DNA from: Sporothrix humicola
Taxonomy: Eukaryota; Ascomycota; Sordariomycetes; Ophiostomatales; Ophiostomataceae
Reading direction: 5' to 3'
Length of the DNA stretch: 64,000 bases
Assembly: GCA_021396245.1 (NCBI GenBank)
Contig: WNYE01000057.1
Coordinates: 1 to 64,000 of the forward strand
The notes under the pieces were generated by a model. That model saw only the letters and a list, made by a program, of their open reading frames with translations. It searched no databases and was not told the DNA's origin. Positions 44,927-55,180 of this stretch are shown here, in pieces (the first letter of the stretch is position 1; the number at the start of each line of letters is the position of its first letter). A program made the position numbers and the translations under genes.

Positions 44927-47900
44927 CTATTGCTGCTTCTCTTCGCGTGCTGCAACAGCCCGACGCACACTGGACCAGTATGCAGCAGGCCAGGCCGAGA
45001 CAGCCTCAGCGTCGGTGGGCATGCGCTCGCGGCAGCGGGTGACAACGCTCTGGATAATGCGGCCCAGAAGCTCTTCGGAGATGGGCATGCACTCAGCACC
45101 ACCGCCAATGGCCATGTACTGGGCATCGGGGAACAGGAACGGGTCCATGGGCGACAGAAGCTCGTCGCAGGTCGGGCGTGCCTGTTGCTCGCGGTTAAGG
45201 CAGCGCTTCATCGTGTTGATCAGGCTAGGAGGGACGGGAGTGCCGCCCATGCCGCGTGCAGGGAAATCAATGACGTGTGTCCAGGTGATAATGGCCTGGC
45301 AACGGGCCATTTGGTTCTGGATGTGGCCAAAGGGCGGCAGGCCATAGACCATCTGGTACAGGATGCAGCCCAGACTCCAGACATCGCTGGGCTTGCCGAG
45401 CTTGACGAGCTTCGTGGCGCTCTTGGTGACACCCAAGAAGCCGCCGACACCGGGCCGGCCGCCGCCGTGGTGGTTCGCTGTGAAGGCGTACTGCTGGGCG
45501 TCCATCAGCGACTCGGGCGACATGTAGCTGGGCGTGCCGACCTGCGTTTCGCGGTGGACGTTGACGGTCATCTCGGTCTGGATGGCGTTGGCAATGCCAA
45601 AGTCGATCAGCTTGAGGCGGCCCTGGACGAGCACAAAGTTGGCCGGCTTGAGATCCGAGTGCACAATGTCGTGGACGTGCACGGCCTGCAGACACTCGAG
45701 CATCTCCTTCCAGTAGAAGCGCACAAAGACAGGGTCCATCTTGGCGCTCTCGGGGTTCTGGCGCAGGCGCAGCAACGAGTTGAGATCCATCTCGCCCAGC
45801 TCCATAAGCAGGCTCAGCATCTGCTTCTCCTTGTTCATCTCAAAGTCGAACAGCTGGATCACCCGGTCGACGCCTGACAGCTTCTTGAGGAGGTCGATCT
45901 CGCCCATGAACCCGCGGATCGTTGACTCGTCGGCGTTCTCGAGCGACACGCGCTTCATCGCAAACATCTTGCCGTTCTCGGCCGTCACCTTGTACACCTT
46001 GCCACTGCCACCACGACCGACACAGTCCACGCGCTGGTACGAGCGGCCGTTGACCTTGAGCAGGATACGGGGCTTCTTGCCCGCCTGCGCCGTGGCTGCC
46101 GCTCCAGCTGGTGCGCCAGTCGCCGTCTCAAGGACAGACATCTTGGGCGGCGGCGGCGGCGCGGCGCGATGAGGTGTGTTGCGGCTGATGGTCGACAGAA
46201 CCTTGCGCTCAGGTGACACGATCGGCGCTGCGACATTGGTTGACTTGGCGGCTGATAGCGGAGGCAGCTTCACATCGGCAACGGCGGGCTGGAGGGCAGC
46301 GCGAAGGGGCTTGATCTGGTTGACATTGTACTCTTTCTCGCCAAGACCAGGGATGACAATCGGCTTGACAGAGCGGCCCAGGTAGGCAAGATCGTTCTCC
46401 TGGTCGTGTGCCGAGGGCAGAGCTGGGCGGCTCGAAGAAACGGGCGGAGGGGGCGCTGCCTTGGGAGGCGGTGCAGAAACAATATCATCGTTGCGGTACG
46501 AACGGCGGCGGAGAAGATCAGGCTGCTGCTGCTCCTGTTGTTGCTGAGAAACAGGCTCAGGAGCGGGGGCCTCATGATGCTGTCCATACTGTGCTTCCGG
46601 TTGTTGATGCTGTAGAAGATCAACGTTTGATGCGTGGTTGCGGAGGCTGCTGGAACGCTGGGCAGACGACGTCTTGCCGCTCACAGGGCTGCCTGTTGCC
46701 GCTTGCTCGCCACGGCCATAGGGGTCGAAGTAAGGTGACCGAGAAGCGCTGCCGACGCGCGTGCCCTGGCTGCTATACATGGCGCCTGCGTCCGTTTCCT
46801 GGCTGGACATGAGGCCGCCAGCTTCGCCGTCGTGGTGTGGCTGCATCATATCTTCAGGGCTGTTACCCTCGCCCTCGTCGTCGCTTGTCCGTCTCCGGCC
46901 ACGACGTGCTGGGCCACTGAGAAATCCACCGCCAAGAGACTTGCCCACACGCTTGATACGCATGGAGCTTTGGAGCGCCTGTTGGGGGTCGACGTCACGG
47001 CTGCCGCTGCGTGCAATTGTGCCTGCGGACGAGCCGCTGCCGCCCGCATATGACCGGAGTCCACTACCCATCTGTTGCTGTTGCTGGGACGACGGGCGGC
47101 CGACAGTCGACGGGGGCTCCTCATGGGGCTGCGAGGGCTGTTCTGCGTCGCTGTGGTGGCCGGCAGCCGATTCGGTGCGGCGAGTAGACCGGAGTGCAGA
47201 CGATGACGACGAAGTGGACTGGCGAGTGGCACGGCTGGCACTGCGGCCGCCAGACGAACCGACGGCAATCTGCACACGACGGACAGCAGATGCAGGCGTG
47301 TTGATAGTCTCTGCTGGTGCAGGGGGGGCTGCTGCAGCAGAAGACATGACGGCGTCGATCGATTGCGCGGGAGGAAGGTCGGCGCCCTTTTCCTCGGCTG
47401 CGACAGAAGCTGCTCGTCGTGTCCCAGAGTGTTTTGACGAAGAAAGAGAGCGGCGGATAGGCGGCTGGACAGGGCCCATTCCTGTTCCGGGTGTTGTTGT
47501 GCTCAGACGGACAACACGTTTGCGGGGTGCAGGACTGCTGTCACGGCTGAGCAGTGCTGGTGGCGATGTTGGTCTCGAGGCAGACGAAGGAGCACCGCCT
47601 GAAGCCTGAACGCTGCCAGCCCGGACATGTCTTCTTGTTTGGCGGACACCAGGGCGGTCGTTTTGTGACTGGAGCTGACTGTTGCCTTCGGTCTCGGCAC
47701 CGGCGGCAGATGATGTCGAGCGGTTCAGGGCACTCCGTCGCCGTGTTGTCGCGACTGTGGCTCCAGCTGTCGAAGACGCTCCTCCTTGGTTTCCCTCGGG
47801 AGCTGCTCCGTCACTCAACAGGGCCTTCGTGAGGGCACTGAGCTTCATCGGAATCGGCATCTCGTCGTCTGAGCTGTCGTGCAGTGCGGCGTACTGCTGC

Positions 47901-48100
47901 TGCGCGTCGGCAGCCGTCTGCTGGCTGGATGCGGCCGCGTTCGAGTTACGTTTCGAGGCCGTTCCTGATGTTGATGCCGCGGCGCCGTTGATTTGTGACC
48001 GCGATGGCGGACGCCTTAATGCTTGTCGTGCTGACGTCCGGCGGCCCATTGAGGTGAACTGGCTCCCCTGGCCCGCGGGCGTGGGCGACACCGTGGCCAT
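44927..48100 (-). CDS. MPS1: Mps1/TTK-type dual-specificity protein kinase
   Basis: Spindle-checkpoint and spindle-pole-body kinase of 1057 aa. The C-terminal kinase domain starts about residue 683 (ILLKVNGRSYQRVDCVGRGGSGKVY): glycine loop G695-G700, catalytic lysine K716 in FAMKRV, catalytic loop HSDLKPANF from H814 and DFG in LIDFGIANAI. HSDLKPANF, in which Ser replaces the Arg of HRD, together with RETQVGTPSYMSPESL, is the Mps1 signature; Ser/Thr residues of the activation segment are present. The N-terminal 650 residues are Ser/Arg/Gln-rich and low in complexity, likely a phosphorylated regulatory region with poly-Gln patches (SQQQQEQQQ). No intron is needed; ATG 48100 is the first in frame. 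It converges with bL21m. Family assignment is strong; residues 1-650 could hide small motifs I cannot verify. Confidence 0.93.
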   Translation of the reverse strand: MATVSPTPAGQGSQFTSMGRRTSARQALRRPPSRSQINGAAASTSGTASKRNSNAAASSQQTAADAQQQYAALHDSSDDEMPIPMKLSALTKALLSDGAAPEGNQGGASSTAGATVATTRRRSALNRSTSSAAGAETEGNSQLQSQNDRPGVRQTRRHVRAGSVQASGGAPSSASRPTSPPALLSRDSSPAPRKRVVRLSTTTPGTGMGPVQPPIRRSLSSSKHSGTRRAASVAAEEKGADLPPAQSIDAVMSSAAAAPPAPAETINTPASAVRRVQIAVGSSGGRSASRATRQSTSSSSSALRSTRRTESAAGHHSDAEQPSQPHEEPPSTVGRPSSQQQQQMGSGLRSYAGGSGSSAGTIARSGSRDVDPQQALQSSMRIKRVGKSLGGGFLSGPARRGRRRTSDDEGEGNSPEDMMQPHHDGEAGGLMSSQETDAGAMYSSQGTRVGSASRSPYFDPYGRGEQAATGSPVSGKTSSAQRSSSLRNHASNVDLLQHQQPEAQYGQHHEAPAPEPVSQQQQEQQQPDLLRRRSYRNDDIVSAPPPKAAPPPPVSSSRPALPSAHDQENDLAYLGRSVKPIVIPGLGEKEYNVNQIKPLRAALQPAVADVKLPPLSAAKSTNVAAPIVSPERKVLSTISRNTPHRAAPPPPPKMSVLETATGAPAGAAATAQAGKKPRILLKVNGRSYQRVDCVGRGGSGKVYKVTAENGKMFAMKRVSLENADESTIRGFMGEIDLLKKLSGVDRVIQLFDFEMNKEKQMLSLLMELGEMDLNSLLRLRQNPESAKMDPVFVRFYWKEMLECLQAVHVHDIVHSDLKPANFVLVQGRLKLIDFGIANAIQTEMTVNVHRETQVGTPSYMSPESLMDAQQYAFTANHHGGGRPGVGGFLGVTKSATKLVKLGKPSDVWSLGCILYQMVYGLPPFGHIQNQMARCQAIITWTHVIDFPARGMGGTPVPPSLINTMKRCLNREQQARPTCDELLSPMDPFLFPDAQYMAIGGGAECMPISEELLGRIIQSVVTRCRERMPTDAEAVSAWPAAYWSSVRRAVAAREEKQQ

Positions 48101-49307
48101 TGTGGTGTCTGTTGGGGTGGAAGGTTGAGAATAAAGTTGTCAATACGCGTGATGTCGCGATGTTTCGATTTCAGTGGTGGATGTTTATGCTGGTGTTGCT
48201 ATGTCGACAATGTCTTCAATGGTAGATATGGTGGTACCGTTCGAGAGGCTGATGGCGACGTCGCGAGAATCAATATCAATATAGAGTTGTTGTATCGAGG
48301 TGTGGCTGCGATTTCGTCGAAAAGAAAACAAAGAGGATTTGAGGAAGAAAAGACGAAAAGTAAAGAAAAGAAGAAGAGCCAAACCAGGGACTGGCAAAAA
48401 TGTGTTTCATGAACTGAGGCGCAAAAAAAAAGAAGAAAAAGAAAAAGAGGATCAAAAGGGAGACCGCCCAAGCATGTAATTGTTATTGTGCATGCCCTGG
48501 CATCCTGGCTTGTGCTGCCATCGTGCACTTGTTTCCGCTTTTTCGATCGAGAGCTTCTGTTTTGGGGGGGAAGGGATCCATACTGAGCGAGACTGGGGCC
48601 CATTATTATTTTGGTTGCCTGGATCCAGCCAATCAGCGCGTCGGCCTCGTTGCCGCGAGCAACCAGGCGCGGCCGCTCCATACTTGGGGGGAAAAGGCCG
48701 TGCACGGTCAATTTAACCTGTTAGCCATATTCATGCGAGGGAGGTGCGCGCACGTGACTGATTAGATAAGACATCCACTGAAAAGTTTTGTCCCCAGGCA
48801 GTGCAGATCAGATATTCGGATGGCTGAATTCAAGGTTCCTCAACTTTGATGCACAAGACAGTACAGAGCACTCGAGACGCATAAAACACGGATCACACGT
48901 TGTCACTGACACAGCATTTCTCGTTTTTAGCTTTCCACTTTTTGAATTTTTGTTTCCTAGTAGATAAGACCCCAGATGTACCCATGACGCAAGGCTGCCA
49001 CAGCCATCTTTTTTTTCCACCGAATCATGAAGCCATCAAAACGCCAGTATTTCCTCCCGAAATCCAGTTGCAAATGGCAGGCCTATTCCCCTTACAGAAA
49101 AAGAAATATGCTGGCCAGGTTCCGTATGAAATGAAAGAAAATGCGCCGGTGTCCCGTTGGCTCCTTTTTTGTCCGGAAAGATGGTATTGCAGTTGCCTGC
49201 TCGTTGTCGTCGTTCGAGTAATAGCTTCGTACGCTTCGTGATATTGGCTGGCACATGCGGCTGGAGCAAGTGCTTTTCGCTTTTCGAGTTGGGAAAAGGC
49301 GAGAAGC
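48101..49307. other. Intergenic: MPS1 promoter and RPP2 3' flank
   Basis: 1.2 kb between tandem minus-strand genes. The part adjoining 48100 is the MPS1 leader, with purine-rich plus strand (pyrimidine-rich in transcript sense) at 48300-48460. CACGTGAC occurs near 48752. No gene is supported. Confidence 0.5.
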
Positions 49308-49643
49308 TTAGTCGAACAGACCGAAGCCCATGTCGTCGTCGGACTCCTCCTTCTCCTCCTCCTTGGCCTCCTCGGCAGGGGCGTCGGCAGCAGCAGCGCC
49401 GCCAGCGGCAGCACCGCCAGCGGCGGCGGCACCGGCACCGCCCGAGGGGACGGAAGCCAGCTTGGAGCTGCCCTCAGCGATCAGCTCGTTGATGTCCTTG
49501 TCCTTGAGCTCCGACAGCAGGGTGTTCAGGCGCTCGTCATCGGCCTCAATGCCGACGGACTCGAGGACGTCCTTGATGTCCTTGGCCGAGGGGGAGGCGT
49601 TGCCGCCGAGGGTAAGCAGGAGGTAAGCTGCGAGGTGCTTCAT
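49308..49643 (-). CDS. RPP2: 60S acidic ribosomal stalk protein P2
   Basis: A 111-aa component of the P-stalk that recruits elongation factors to the ribosome. MKHLAAYLLLTLGGNASPSAKD is the standard P2 N-terminus (dimerisation helices), then VGIEADDERLNTLLSELKDKDINELIAEG, an Ala/Gly-rich hinge, an acidic KEEEKEESDDD stretch and the invariant MGFGLFD tail that binds elongation factors. Length matches the family. The start is fixed by homology although the frame stays open upstream, because that upstream sequence belongs to a 5' UTR intron (49650-49749). A telo-box-like AAACCCTAA lies about 320 bp upstream. Confidence 0.96.
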   Translation of the reverse strand: MKHLAAYLLLTLGGNASPSAKDIKDVLESVGIEADDERLNTLLSELKDKDINELIAEGSSKLASVPSGGAGAAAAGGAAAGGAAAADAPAEEAKEEEKEESDDDMGFGLFD

Positions 49644-49649
49644 TTTGAA

Positions 49650-49749
49650 CTGGAAGGGGCTGTTAGTGGGCAGATTCGAAAAAGAGTCAAGAAGACAAGT
49701 CGACGACGACGACAGCGAGAGCGATGCAAGTTGTTGTTGGTAAACGTAC
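49650..49749 (-). other. Probable 5' UTR intron of RPP2
   Basis: In transcript sense a GTACGT donor (49744-49749), a CACTAAC branch site and a CTTCCAG acceptor lie six bases before the start codon. The 100-bp size fits neighbouring introns. Leader introns are common in fungal ribosomal protein genes. Confidence 0.75.
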
Positions 49750-49964
49750 TGTTGTTTGTGAAAGAACACGAGATTTCAATCGATTTAACCGCGGATGTTG
49801 TGGCGGAGACTGAACCTTCTTGCTCAAAAAGTGGTAGAAGTTTGATGATGGTTTTGCGGGATGTCGAAGAAAAGATCAAAATGCGACTAAGAAAAAAAAT
49901 CTCCCCAAAATCTCCCTCTTGGGCTTTTGCCCGCCAGCCCACACAATTCGTGCCTTCCACGCCG

Positions 49965-49973
49965 AAACCCTAA
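49965..49973 (-). promoter_or_regulatory. Telo-box-like AAACCCTAA upstream of RPP2
   Basis: AAACCCTAA on the plus strand (TTAGGGTTT in transcript sense). Such elements occur in front of many ribosomal protein genes of ascomycetes and plants. Role inferred from position only. Confidence 0.45.
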
Positions 49974-50953
49974 GACCCACCAGTCAGGTGACTATATTTT
50001 CAGCTATTTTTCTGGCCGGACGCCCTCTTCCCGCCGATCCCGTTAAATGCATTAGAGACATGCAGTAAAGGAGGCCATTAGTATCCAAGATTGCGCCGGC
50101 CAATCACATGCCGTAGATCGCGTCGCCTGTCAAAAGAGTGGGCATTTCAGTGTTGCTTTCTTTTTGGAGGCAAACAGGCAAACAACCAAGGCCGATTTAT
50201 TGGAGGTCATTTATTGCCCCAGGCCATTTGCGGCCAAGCGCCTCTATTTTTCCAACTGCTCAGCTCTCTCTCACTCTGGCGTTTTGCAGACGCAAAACCG
50301 TTTTCACTGGAAAAGAGGAGACAATCTTCAGCACAGCCAAACGCCAGCAAGAAGGATAGGCAGCAAAACGACAAGATATCGCCAAAGTTGAGTCAACACC
50401 GTCCATCGCATCGCTGTATCAACCACCACATCCGGCAGCGACGCTCTTTCCCTTCCCGCCTTACCATCAGGCCGTCTGAAGTCGTCACTTCGCACCTTCC
50501 GCCGACAGCTGAGCGACCGCTATTTCTTCCCGCTTGCACCTTCCATTCAGTATTCTCCAGTCTCCACGCGCTTTCCGCTTTTGTTCCTTGGCTTTCTTTC
50601 TTCTTTCCCAACGCCCGTCACGAGCCACTCCTATCCACGACCGGATGCGTATTTGCCACCAAAGTTTTCCTCTCCTCTTTTTTCCAGCCATCAACTCCTT
50701 ATCGCCTGCCTCGTCGTCCTACAAACCATCGCCAACGCGCGCCCTCACGACAATATTACTTTCTCCAACCGCGAACGTATCCTAACCCTTCAAATGTGTC
50801 GTTTTGGCTGTCCACCGACAGACGCCTAACGTGCAGGCAAAAGGGACAAGTCCACTACCGACACCCCGAAAGCAGCCTCACGAGTCAAGACATCTATTTA
50901 TTTCAGCACAACGGGACAGGCCCGATCTTGTGGAGACCAAAGATAATTTAAAA

Positions 50954-52380
50954 ATGGTAGGTTTCTGTGTTGGCGAAGGGCTCATCGTTGCCTCTATCGG
51001 ACCTCAAATGACTAACCTGCCTCTCAGATTGGTGATCTCCTCGCGCAGATATCCGGCGAGGGCGGCTCCAAACCGTCGACCCCGACGCTGCCGCCGAAAC
51101 GAAAAGCCAATACGGATCTGCCCAACGCCAACAAGACACCCCGGACGACATCATCGACGACATCCGGAGCAACATCATCGGCAAACGGCCGTGACAGGAA
51201 TGGAGGATCAAGCGGCTACACAGGGACAGCACGCACCCCGACACTCGAATCAAGACCTAGCCTATCAAGCCGGCCAGCACCGAGCAGCAGCTCGTCAAGA
51301 CCGTCGTCTACGCCATCTTCAGCACAACGGCGACCCGGAGCCCCGCCATCCTCGTCATCCTCGTCAAGACCGACCCTGCCAAATGGAGGCGCGAGCTCAA
51401 ACACAAACGGTTCCTCGTCTACGCCATCTGCACCCAGCAAAGCCCCCAAAAAGGGCTCCTACCTGGAAATCATGCAGCGGGCCAAGATGGCACAGTCAGC
51501 CATGGGCCAGATGGGCAAGATACAACACAAGCCGCTGGACAAGGTCCCACCAAAGCGCGAACGGATGACCAAGGCCGAGGAGACGTCGCGGGCCGGTGCC
51601 GGCGTTACCAAGAGAGGCTCCGGCCTGCCACCACTGGGTAGCGCACGGTCACGGCCAGGAGGATCGTCTGGAGGCCGGCTACCACCACTCGGAGGCGGTA
51701 AACTCGGCACGCGGGATGCGCGGGATGCACGGGACGATGGGCGGAACGGATCTTCTGCGTCTGGACCTGGACGGGGACTCCCGCCTCTCGGAAAATCAAG
51801 CAGCTCTGCAGGAGCTTCTGGTGGTGCACGGCGGAAAGCAGCTCCCAAAGAAGAGGAGAAGCCCCGCCCGAAAAAGGCAGCCACAGCAACGACAGGTTAC
51901 CAGGGCACAGCTCGGCCACGGCCGACGTCGTCATCGTCTGCAACTGGCCCCGCTGGTGGCATCGACAGAGACGGGCCCGGAGCTGGCCGGTCTGGCGGCA
52001 GTAATTCCCGCCACCGCAGCGCGCCCCGTATGCCCTTCAGCAATCCTCGGCGGTCTCGGTACGATGATGAAGACGACGAGATGGACGACTTCATCGAGTA
52101 CGACGACGACGAAGAGGAACAGGACGTCGGTGGCCGCTATGGCGGATACGGCGGCGGCGGCGGTTATGGACGCAGCCGTGGCCGCTACGATGATTATAGC
52201 GACGAAGAGGAGGACGAGTCTGACATGGAGGCTGGTCTCTCGGACATTGATGACGAGGAACAGCGGGCCGAGCGGCAAGCACGCCGTGAAGACGCCGAAC
52301 AGGAAGCCCTGGAGCGGAAGCTCAAGGCTGAGAAGGAAGAGCGCAAGCGGCGGCTCATGTCAGGCTCGTCGCGGCGGTGA
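50954..52380 (+). CDS. SPT2: Spt2-family histone H3-H4 chaperone
   Basis: A 451-aa nuclear protein of the SPT2 family, which binds H3-H4 and helps maintain chromatin during transcription. Exon 1 holds only the ATG (50954-50956); a 71-bp intron (50957-51027, GTAGGT...CTAAC...CAG) leads to exon 2 (51028-52380), giving MIGDLLAQISGEGGSK, the usual N-terminus in filamentous fungi. A long Ser/Pro/Arg-rich disordered middle includes YLEIMQRAKMAQSAM and repeated GLPPLG-type motifs. The C-terminus has an acidic block (DEDDEMDDFIEYDDDEEE), a Gly/Tyr-rich stretch and a final charged helix of alternating Glu and Arg/Lys (ERKLKAEKEERKRRL), the hallmark SPT2 end that contacts histones. Without the intron no ATG is available until residue about 150, which supports the split start. 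Confidence 0.88.
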
Positions 52381-52883
52381 TCTTGCATGGAGTGTCTACT
52401 TTCTTCCTCTTGCTTACCTGCTTACTTGCTTACCTTTTGCTTTTGTCTATTACACTTCACGGCAACGTTTGGGCTTTCTTTTTCGGCACGGAGTATCACT
52501 TACTCTGGATTTCTATTTCTATTTCTATTTTTTAGCCCGTTTTCACCACATTGTCCCCTTTAGGTTCTTTAGTCTTCACCACACATAGCATTGCCGAGGC
52601 GAACTGGAATAATTCGTAGTTATTATTTATATCCTTCTTCACAATCTATACCTCTTGAATCACTGCATTTGTGACTGCATTTGTGAAATATCATCTCATA
52701 ACTTAACATTTATATTGTGTGAACTCCCGTATAATGTAATGCAAAACGCAAAATGTAACTAATCGTAAATGAAAAATGCAATATCCGGTATGTCCTAGTC
52801 AACCACCCAAACTTTTCATTACCAAATTCCTAACCGCCCTCAAAGTCTCAAAATCATCTTAAATCATATTTTCTTGGTATATT
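52381..52883. other. Intergenic between convergent SPT2 and ZPR1
   Basis: About 500 bp of T-rich then AT-rich sequence, the 3' flanks of two convergent genes. A short TATTTC/TTTCTA tandem lies at 52510-52530. Nothing else seen. Confidence 0.5.
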
Positions 52884-54521
52884 TTATGCGCTGGCATCCT
52901 TGGCCTCGTCGGTCTTGGACTCAGCCTCGGCGGTGGCAGCGGCAGCGTTGGCTTCAGCCTCGCCCTCGTAACCCTCAGTCTTCATGTCCGTGATGCCCAG
53001 GTCCTCCTCTTCTTCGGCCGTCCGCTCGTACTCGGCGACGGTCATTTGGGCATCGGGCTGGCTCGGGTCGTCAGCCAGGCTCTGCACGTAAGAGCTGGCC
53101 AGCGGGTCCTCAAGGACAATCGTGAAGGGCCGCTTGCCGGCAATGGCGTCGTCGAGGCCCTGGAAGAAGTCGGTCCAGCGAGTGCGCTCATCAGCAGCAA
53201 GAGAGTCGCCACCTTCGTTTGTCGAAGCAACGGGGGGAGGGTGGGCGGTGACACCGGCAGCCGTCACGCTGGCGTTGGGCGTCGGGGTGGGTGCAGGGCC
53301 GTCGGCCTGGAAGATCTGGGTGTGCAGGTCGCCGCGGACCTGGGTGAGAAGGCCCTCAACAGTCGTAAAGCGACCACCGAGCGTGCCCGGGTTGACGGAC
53401 AGGTTGAGCTCAGGGCACTCGAGGGCGCAGCTCTCGCTCTTGAGGATATCACGGGCCAGGTCCACGGTGGACTCGACCTTGAGAGTGATGCGGCGGCCCT
53501 TTTCGGGGATGGCACCGCCAGTCTTGACGTCGTTGGAACGGTAGCCGCAGCTGTCGCAGAGCGTCGACATGAGGACGACCTGCTGGAAGTGGGGGATGTC
53601 GACCATCTTCATGTGGGTAATGGCGGGGTGCATGCAGGCAGGGCAGCTCGCGGGGAAAGTGTAGACCTCGTTGGGGATAATGTCGTCGTTGGCGTCCAGA
53701 CGGCCCTGGCCACCGATGGGAATCACGCCCTCGGAGCCAGACAGGCCACCAGCGACACCAGTTGACGAAGTGACAGTACCAGCAGTAGCGCTATCGCCAG
53801 CCTGGGCACCAGTATCGACCAGACCCAGGGCCGTGTTCTGCTCGGCCGAGCGCAGGTACTCGCGCTTCTCCCACTTTCCAACACCGTCGTGCAGGTCGGG
53901 GGCGATCCAGCTGTTGCCGGCCGGGTCATCGAGGCTGACACGGAAGGGGAAGGACTCGCCAGCGAGCATAGCCTTGGCCTTGACAATAATCTCTTGGATT
54001 TTCTCGTAGACCTCGGGCTGCTGCTCCTTGCGGGCGTCCTGGTCCATCTCCAGATCCTCGACAATACCGCTCAGCATGCCCTCGACGTTTGTGAGCTGGC
54101 CGCGGCCGGCAGGGATCTCGATGTCGAGCTCGATGAACTTGGCGACGGCCGTGTCGGACTTGACGACCTGGCGCGAGAAGTCATCGAGAGCTGTCAGGCG
54201 CAGCTCGTAGTGGGTGCCGCGGGTCTGGACAGAGCCGGCGGCCTGGATCTCGTTGTTCTGGAAGCCGCAGTGCTCGCAGCGGAAGGACATGACAATGACC
54301 TCGCGGAAGTAGGGAATGCGAGTGAGCAGAAGACGAGTCATGCCGTTCTCGTGGCAGTTCATGCACAGCGACTCGATCTCCTCGACAACGCGACCATCGT
54401 CGTCGGCCTGGGTGACTTCGGCATCGGGGCCGGCGGTGGGTGCGTCGACCTGGGCGACCTGCTCGCCGATCGACTCGAAGACCTGGTTGGGCGTCACAAT
54501 GTTTTCCTCGGGAGGAGACAT
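52884..54521 (-). CDS. ZPR1: Zinc-finger protein Zpr1
   Basis: A 545-aa orthologue of Zpr1, an essential protein that binds eEF1A and acts as its folding chaperone. It has the family's tandem layout: a first C4 zinc finger (C53, C56, C82, C85 in CMNCHENG...CEHCG) and A/B domain, then a second C4 finger at about 291-324 (CPACMHP...CDSCGY) and a second domain. Conserved pieces include GTHYELRL, TNVEGML/TTVEGLL and FTIVLEDPLASSYVQ. The C-terminal 45 residues are acidic and Ala-rich. ATG 54521 (MSPPEENIVTPNQVF) was chosen; the frame is open further upstream but that sequence is Lys/Thr-rich leader without conservation. Slightly longer than the usual 460-490 aa owing to Ser/Thr/Gly-rich linkers. 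Confidence 0.95.
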   Translation of the reverse strand: MSPPEENIVTPNQVFESIGEQVAQVDAPTAGPDAEVTQADDDGRVVEEIESLCMNCHENGMTRLLLTRIPYFREVIVMSFRCEHCGFQNNEIQAAGSVQTRGTHYELRLTALDDFSRQVVKSDTAVAKFIELDIEIPAGRGQLTNVEGMLSGIVEDLEMDQDARKEQQPEVYEKIQEIIVKAKAMLAGESFPFRVSLDDPAGNSWIAPDLHDGVGKWEKREYLRSAEQNTALGLVDTGAQAGDSATAGTVTSSTGVAGGLSGSEGVIPIGGQGRLDANDDIIPNEVYTFPASCPACMHPAITHMKMVDIPHFQQVVLMSTLCDSCGYRSNDVKTGGAIPEKGRRITLKVESTVDLARDILKSESCALECPELNLSVNPGTLGGRFTTVEGLLTQVRGDLHTQIFQADGPAPTPTPNASVTAAGVTAHPPPVASTNEGGDSLAADERTRWTDFFQGLDDAIAGKRPFTIVLEDPLASSYVQSLADDPSQPDAQMTVAEYERTAEEEEDLGITDMKTEGYEGEAEANAAAATAEAESKTDEAKDASA

Positions 54522-55180
54522 GGTGTGTGTATGTGTGTGTATTGGGGGGAGGAAGGATATGTGGGTGGAATAGATAGGAATATCGGAAAGGAAAGATGTC
54601 GGGGTTGTTGTTCCCTTGTCAGTTGTTTCTTTCGAGTTGTCAAAAGGAAAGTGCAATCTTTTTTGTTGCTTCTTGCCCTTTTTATTTGTTTGTCGCAAAA
54701 GAAATTGTTCGAGGCAAGAGCGACCGTTTGCTTTCTTTTTGTTTTCTTTTCGCAGCTTTTTGGGCCTTATCGCAAACTTTTTAGGAGGGGTTGTTAGTCG
54801 ATAAGGCCCATGAAAATCCTTGCCCCAGCGCAACAGCGGGGCGGTTTATAAGCTGCAATGACGCGCTGGCGGGTCGCATCACTGCAAGAACATCTGCAAA
54901 AGGCTGCAGCAAGCCTGTCCCCGGCAGGCGACCTGACTCATCTGGAAGGTTCTAGGCTGGAGTGGCCGCCACTGGTAGGCGCCAGTAGCCGCCAAAAATT
55001 GTGAGGGAAAGGGACGCCTAATGTAACCACTAAAAGCGCTGTGGCTCAGGAGGCAAGCCACACCTGGGGCTCGGGAGAGCAGAAGGCTGTAGCGCCCTGC
55101 CTTTGTCAACTCCCATACTGGGACGAGGCTGTGAGATGAAGAGAAAATATGGGTGCAAATAGACGGCAAATGACGACCGT
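54522..55180. other. Intergenic: ZPR1 promoter and RPR2-like 3' flank
   Basis: 660 bp between tandem minus-strand genes. Next to ZPR1 the sequence is T-rich on the plus strand (A-rich in transcript sense); 54830-55130 is GC-rich and able to fold, including the candidate structured RNA at 55036-55095. Confidence 0.5.
55036..55095 (+). ncRNA. Candidate small structured RNA (weak)
   Basis: A closing stem GCGCT (55036-55040) / AGCGC (55091-55095) encloses a perfect 7-bp hairpin TGTGGCT...AGCCACA (55040-55046 with 55056-55062) and a GCTC-GGGA-GAGC hairpin. The first two stems share base 55040, so only one can use it. Nested pairing in a 60-nt GC-rich stretch may be chance; no known RNA family is matched and strand is uncertain. 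Confidence 0.2.

Larger units (their letters stand above)
49644..50953. other. Divergent promoter region RPP2 / SPT2
   Basis: 1.3 kb between divergent genes. The left 100 bp is the RPP2 leader with its intron; the right part (50400-50950) is C/T-rich, as expected of the SPT2 leader. Open frames there (e.g. 286 codons at 50091-50951) have no domain and lie in the leader. Confidence 0.55.

Noticed and set aside
50091..50951. 286-codon frame upstream of SPT2
   Set aside because: Lies in the pyrimidine-rich leader, has no domain and ends just before the SPT2 ATG.
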